Assembly (NCBI GenBank): GCA_013374015.1
Contig: BLLL01000006.1
Location: forward strand, 1 to 64,000
DNA from: Candidatus Desulfovibrio kirbyi
Lineage (GTDB): Bacteria > Desulfobacterota > Desulfovibrionia > Desulfovibrionales > Desulfovibrionaceae
Reading direction: 5' to 3'
Length of the DNA stretch: 64,000 bases
The translations under genes were made by a program, and so were the position numbers. The first letter of the stretch is position 1, and every line of letters begins with the position of its first letter. The notes beneath the pieces were generated by a model, which saw only the letters and a program-made list of their open reading frames with translations, was not told where the DNA came from and did no database searches. Positions 60,439 to 64,000 of the stretch are shown here, piece by piece.

Positions 60439-60870
60439 CTATCCTTCGTTTGCCTTCGTCTTGTTGCGCAGCATACTGCCTGCCACAACAATGCCCTTTG
60501 TGCCTGCCTCGTGGGCCTGTCGTGCAACTTCCTCCAGCGATTTGTCGCGTTCGGTAAAAACTTTCATGAGCATGGGCAAGTTCACGCCCGTCACCACTTC
60601 CACATTGAGCTTTCCAAGCAGGGCAAGGGCAAGATTTGTGGGGGTACCTCCAAACATATCCGTCAGAATGATGACGCCTGCTCCCTTGTCCAGCAGCTTT
60701 GCCGCATCGTCCAGACGGCGCACGGTATCCGCGACCTGATCCGAGAGTTCAACGCTGATGGAACAGCAATCGCTTAACGGCCCCAAAATAAACTCCGCAG
60801 TGCGCAATATGGACGCGCCGTAGTCAAGGTGGGAAACGATGATAATGCCTACCTGCGCTGTGTTTTCCAT
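60439..60870 (-). CDS. PTS EIIA component, mannose/fructose type
   Basis: The 143-residue protein carries the mannose-class EIIA fold: GIIIVSHLDYGASILRTAEF with the phosphorylated His near residue 12, VIILTDMFGGTPTNLALALL and VEVVTGVNLPMLMKVF. Placed after rapZ in the sigma-54 locus, it more likely regulates than transports sugar, as no EIIB/EIIC genes are nearby. ATG 60870 is preferred (GAGG seven bases upstream) over an in-frame ATG at 60882. Confidence 0.9.
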   Translation of the reverse strand: MENTAQVGIIIVSHLDYGASILRTAEFILGPLSDCCSISVELSDQVADTVRRLDDAAKLLDKGAGVIILTDMFGGTPTNLALALLGKLNVEVVTGVNLPMLMKVFTERDKSLEEVARQAHEAGTKGIVVAGSMLRNKTKANEG

Positions 60871-60899
60871 AGCCTGCCTCATGCCATTAACGGCATTAG

Positions 60900-61817
60900 T
60901 TAGTTGAGTTTAAGGTGGCGGTGCTCAAGACAAACACGGTAGTCCGCCTGACGGAGCGCTCTGAAGAGTTCTTCAGCCATTGCCACGGAACGGTGCCGTC
61001 CGCCGGTACAGCCGAGGGCAACAGTAAGGCGGTAACGCCCCTCGGCTTCCATTTGCGGCAGCATGCAGAAAAACAACTCCTGCAATTTGTTACGAAATTC
61101 AAGCGAATTTTGCGATGCAAAAACATAGGCGCTCACTTTTTCATCCTTGCCTGACAGCGGGCGCAACTGCTCGTCAAAATAAGGATTTGGCAAAAAACGC
61201 AGATCAAAAACCATATCTGCCTCACGCGGCACGCCATACTTGAAGCCAAAAGAAATAAGGTTGATCCTGAGCAACCGCAAACGGTTCTGATCGTCACTCC
61301 AGCGTTGTTGAACGGCGCGGCGCAAATCATGGATAGAAAAAAGTGAGGTGTCAATGACCAGATCAGCCATATCGCGCAAGGGCTTCAGGCTTGTGCGTTC
61401 CGCGGCGAGAGCCGCTTCAAGGCCAATGCCTTCCCGCTCAAGCGGATGCGGCCTGCGTGTCGTGGCGTAACGGCGTATGAGTTCCTGAGTATCCGCCTCC
61501 AAAAAAAGCAGGGTCAGCATGACGTTTTGCGCGGACAAGGCCTCCAGTGCGGCGCGCATCTCCTCCGGAAAATTGCTTTGACGCATATCCATGCCAAGGG
61601 CAATGCCCTTGAAATGGGACATAGATCGACGCCGCATCATCGCGGTCATCTCAGGCGCCAAACTTGCCGGAAGCCCGTCAACCGTAAAATAGCGCAGGTC
61701 TTCAAAAACCTGCAAGGCAGTGCTTTTGCCGGCGCCTGAAAGACCGGTAACAATACAAACGCCCTGAACAACGCACGCCCCTGCTGCGGACAAAGATTCT
61801 GGAGAACTGCTTGCCAT
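60900..61817 (-). CDS. rapZ: RNase adapter / nucleotide-binding protein RapZ
   Basis: RapZ binds UDP-GlcNAc pathway signals in enterobacteria and guides small-RNA decay; in other bacteria its role is less clear. The 305-residue protein has a Walker A loop [16 protein letters not shown] near residue 25, [24 protein letters not shown], and the C-terminal domain [20 protein letters not shown] and [16 protein letters not shown]. It lies between the truncated hpf and the EIIA gene in the rpoN locus. Confidence 0.95.
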   Translation of the reverse strand: MASSSPESLSAAGACVVQGVCIVTGLSGAGKSTALQVFEDLRYFTVDGLPASLAPEMTAMMRRRSMSHFKGIALGMDMRQSNFPEEMRAALEALSAQNVMLTLLFLEADTQELIRRYATTRRPHPLEREGIGLEAALAAERTSLKPLRDMADLVIDTSLFSIHDLRRAVQQRWSDDQNRLRLLRINLISFGFKYGVPREADMVFDLRFLPNPYFDEQLRPLSGKDEKVSAYVFASQNSLEFRNKLQELFFCMLPQMEAEGRYRLTVALGCTGGRHRSVAMAEELFRALRQADYRVCLEHRHLKLN

Positions 61818-61920
61818 ATGTTGTTTTACAGCGCAGGTCTGCCGTCTGTCAAAAACAGCCGGCCCTGTTTGCCCTTGCCGTTACAGCACAGGATCAATAA
61901 GAGCATATTCCCCTGATTTT

Positions 61921-62076
61921 CTAGCGATGCCGGAACTTGTCCACGGTCAGCACAACGCCGGCGTCCAAGCCAGAAGATTTGCAAAAAAATCTTCCAAGTT
62001 TTTCCATACGCCGCCGCGCGTATTTTTTGAGATGGTCTGAGGCTTCAAAATTTTTAAACACAAAAGAAATATTCAT
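61921..62076 (-). pseudogene. hpf: Truncated ribosome hibernation-promoting factor gene
   Basis: From ATG 62076 (GGAGAAAC just upstream) the reverse strand reads MNISFVFKNFEASDHLKKYA, RRRMEKLGRFFCKSSGLDAG, VVLTVDKFRHR and then TAG. This matches the first half of HPF/RaiA, whose proteins are ~100 residues or ~180 in the long form. The second half, with the rRNA-contacting strand and helix, is gone, and the next ~100 bases to rapZ hold no HPF or PtsN sequence. So a deletion seems to have removed the end of hpf and probably ptsN. It lies 28 bases after rpoN. Confidence 0.8.
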
Positions 62077-62104
62077 CTAGTTTCTCCAGGGTCATATGTT
62101 TTGT

Positions 62105-63529
62105 TCAAAAATGCTCCTTGCGTCTGGACGATGGCTGAATATTGAGCGCCGTGCGGTATTTCGCCACAGTACGCCTGGCGATCTGGACCTGCAGAGCGTC
62201 TTTGAGCATATCGCCGATACGTTCGTCGCTCAAGGGAGCCTTGGGGTCTTCATCAGAAATATATTTTTTTATTAAGGCCTTGACGCTTTCTGAACCAAGC
62301 TGTGTGCCGTTGTCCAATTCCAACCCGCTGTTGAAAAAAAATTTCAATTCAAAAATACCGTGGGGCGTTGCCATATATTTGTTGGTGGTAATACGGCTGA
62401 CTGTTGATTCGTGCATGTCTATGTCGTCGGCAATATCTTTAAGAATGAGCGGCATAAGTTTGGTAATACCCTCGTCAAAAAAAGCCTTTTGCTGACGGAC
62501 AATGCTTTCGGCAACTTTATAGAGTGTGCGATTGCGCTGGTGCATGGCCTTGATAAGCCATGAGGCCGAGCGTCTTTTCTCCGCACAGTATTCCCTGTCC
62601 TGCTCAGAGGCGTCCTTGGTGTTCATTTTGCAAGAATCGGACAGTCGCAATTGTGGCAGCGAATCGTCATTCAACAGAATAATAAACTCGCCGTCAACAT
62701 TGTATACAAAAATATCCGGACTGACAAATGTTGGTTCACCGCCGCCGAAACTCGCACCGGGCAGCGGTTCAAGGTTTTGGATAATATCCATATACTCCTT
62801 GAGTTCCTCCATTGTGAAATTAAATTTACGCAATAAGGGTTTGTAACGCTTTGCTTCCATATCTTCAAGATGTGACTGGATAAGCTCAACCAGTATGCTG
62901 TCTCTGTCATAATGCAGATTCTTCACTTGAATCAAAAGACATTCACTGGCGTTGCGCGCTGCCACTCCCACAGGGTCAAACCGCTGCACCCGATCAAGAA
63001 CACTGAGCGTTTCAGCAGGCGTTGCCCGGCACATTTCGGCAATCTCCTCCACTGTCGCGCTCAGATATCCCGAAGACGCAAGATTGCCGATAATAACTTC
63101 GCCAATCGCCTGCTGGGTCTCAGTGAGCGTTGACAGGCGCAACTGCCAGAGCAGGTGTCCTTCCAGAGTGGGCTTTGCGGTATACCGCGCTTCAAGGGAG
63201 GAAATTTCTTCAAGAGCTTCAAACTCACGGGATTGCGAAAGTCTGGGGGTGCTGGCGAATTCACCGAGATAGTCTTCCCAGTCCGCATTGCTCGTCAGCT
63301 CCGTTCCGTAGGCGTCATCATCCTGGCTTTGTTTGCGCTCATCTTCCATCTCCAAGGCTTTGTCCTCATAATCCGCCTCTTCAAGAAAAGGGTTTTCCAA
63401 AAGTTCCTGCTGCACGGTTTCCAAAAGCTCAATGCGTGAAAGTTGTAGAAGTTTGATGGCCTGCTGCAACTGCGGCGTCATTATCAGCTGCTGCGCAAGT
63501 TTTAATTGCTGTCGGAGTTCCAGTGCCAT
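62105..63529 (-). CDS. rpoN: RNA polymerase sigma-54 factor RpoN
   Basis: RpoN directs transcription from -24/-12 promoters with the help of AAA+ activators. The 474-residue protein has the Gln-rich activator-contacting N-terminus (LELRQQLKLAQQLIMTPQLQ), an acidic region at ~50-90, the core-binding domain, the helix-turn-helix (IDMHESTVSRITTNKYM) and the RpoN box VQIARRTVAKYRTALNI near the C-terminus, where ARRTVAKYR is the signature. It heads the rpoN-hpf'-rapZ-EIIA locus. Candidate target promoters in the window are at 27563 and 39121. Confidence 0.97.
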   Translation of the reverse strand: MALELRQQLKLAQQLIMTPQLQQAIKLLQLSRIELLETVQQELLENPFLEEADYEDKALEMEDERKQSQDDDAYGTELTSNADWEDYLGEFASTPRLSQSREFEALEEISSLEARYTAKPTLEGHLLWQLRLSTLTETQQAIGEVIIGNLASSGYLSATVEEIAEMCRATPAETLSVLDRVQRFDPVGVAARNASECLLIQVKNLHYDRDSILVELIQSHLEDMEAKRYKPLLRKFNFTMEELKEYMDIIQNLEPLPGASFGGGEPTFVSPDIFVYNVDGEFIILLNDDSLPQLRLSDSCKMNTKDASEQDREYCAEKRRSASWLIKAMHQRNRTLYKVAESIVRQQKAFFDEGITKLMPLILKDIADDIDMHESTVSRITTNKYMATPHGIFELKFFFNSGLELDNGTQLGSESVKALIKKYISDEDPKAPLSDERIGDMLKDALQVQIARRTVAKYRTALNIQPSSRRKEHF

Positions 63530-63742
63530 AGGGGGGGTCTACAGTATAAAATATAGCAAGTTGTTACAATGGATTGCGCGTCTGCCGTAGAAAACTTGTT
63601 TCAAAAACTATGCCATATCCTGCAAAAATATGCAACTGATTGATTTTTGCGCTTAAATCCTGTTATGTCGAAACTCCGGTATTGCGATGCCGGCCATTTT
63701 CAGGTATGCAGGGAAAGACATCTCGCTTCGGAGGTAGCCTGC

Positions 63743-64000
63743 ATGCAGCACTTGCCCATACAGCGCGCGCTGTTGAGCGTCACGGACAAAAGCGGCCTTA
63801 TAGAGTTTGCGGCTTTTCTCGCCGACAACGCTGTCAGGATAGTTTCCACCGGCGGCACGCAAAAAACACTCGAATCCGCAGGGATACAGGTAACATCCGT
63901 CAGCGCCGTGACGGGCTTTCCGGAAATTCTGGACGGACGGGTCAAAACTCTGCATCCCGCCATTCATGCCGGAATTCTTGCAAACAAGGACGATCCCTCG
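63743..64000 (+). CDS. purH: Bifunctional AICAR transformylase/IMP cyclohydrolase PurH (3' end cut)
   Basis: PurH performs the last two steps to IMP. Only the N-terminal 86 residues lie in the window: [56 protein letters not shown], all of the IMP cyclohydrolase (MGS-like) domain. GGAGG lies eight bases before ATG 63743. The AICAR it uses also arises from histidine synthesis (compare hisD and purC at 19.9-22.1 kb). Confidence 0.93.
   Translation, partial: MQHLPIQRALLSVTDKSGLIEFAAFLADNAVRIVSTGGTQKTLESAGIQVTSVSAVTGFPEILDGRVKTLHPAIHAGILANKDDPS

Overview
The window looks like chromosome of a sulfate-reducing deltaproteobacterium of the Desulfovibrio group. The main evidence is the siroheme-dependent haem pathway (ahbC, hemB, ahbD and a siroheme decarboxylase subunit), a TrmD carrying an extra C-terminal RNA methyltransferase domain, gene neighbourhoods typical of Desulfovibrionales, and a sigma-54 gene with matching -24/-12 promoters. 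Several genes are broken: a truncated hpf, transposase and integrase relics, and single-base losses in A/T homopolymers. This suggests a host-associated or shrinking genome, for example a gut or protist symbiont. The species is an inference. The broken frames could partly be sequencing errors.

Layout. 1-5 kb: translation and envelope operon trmD-rplS-rnhB/yraN-rsmI-uppP, meeting truA head-on. 5.3-9.1 kb: tRNA-Met and the ahb haem operon on the minus strand with 4-bp or shorter overlaps. 9.2-13 kb: alaS (with an in-frame GC-rich repeat) and recA. 13.1-17.4 kb: an AT-rich islet between a 41-bp fragment of tRNA-Glu and the intact tRNA-Glu, holding an IS5-type relic, small secreted or membrane proteins, an endonuclease III-like protein and twin XRE regulators. 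17.4-23.1 kb: tRNA-Gln, metabolic genes (DUF2156, DUF362 ferredoxin, hisD, purC, fabI) and two tiny membrane ORFs. 23.25-25.1 kb: a second islet in tRNA-Ser, bounded by an 83-bp direct repeat, with an integrase relic and a lone HsdR-N-type nuclease. 25.2-30.3 kb: zinc-ribbon/Yip1 protein, argD, a sigma-54 promoter with a candidate small RNA, speB, panB and an acyltransferase. 30.3-36.8 kb: initiator tRNA followed by a type I restriction-modification cluster (hsdR, half-size hsdS, frameshifted ATPase, hsdM).

36.8-44 kb: priA, a sigma-54-controlled outer-membrane protein, 2-hydroxyacid dehydrogenase, SLBB export protein, lipoprotein, Cys-rich protein, tRNA-Leu and rpmB. 44-54.6 kb: relA/spoT, leuS, holA, radC, lon and ispG. 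54.7-59.2 kb: membrane protein/ECF sigma pair, site-2 protease homologue, trpS, ruvX and mltG. 59.3-63.5 kb: cupin, hypothetical, then the sigma-54 locus rpoN-hpf'-rapZ-EIIA with hpf truncated and ptsN not seen. The window ends inside purH.

Most interesting points: a sigma-54-driven candidate sRNA with an anti-Shine-Dalgarno CCUCCUCC tract; three tRNA-anchored islets each carrying a DNA-acting enzyme; twin regulators sharing the same homopolymer frameshift; and a repeat translated inside alaS.
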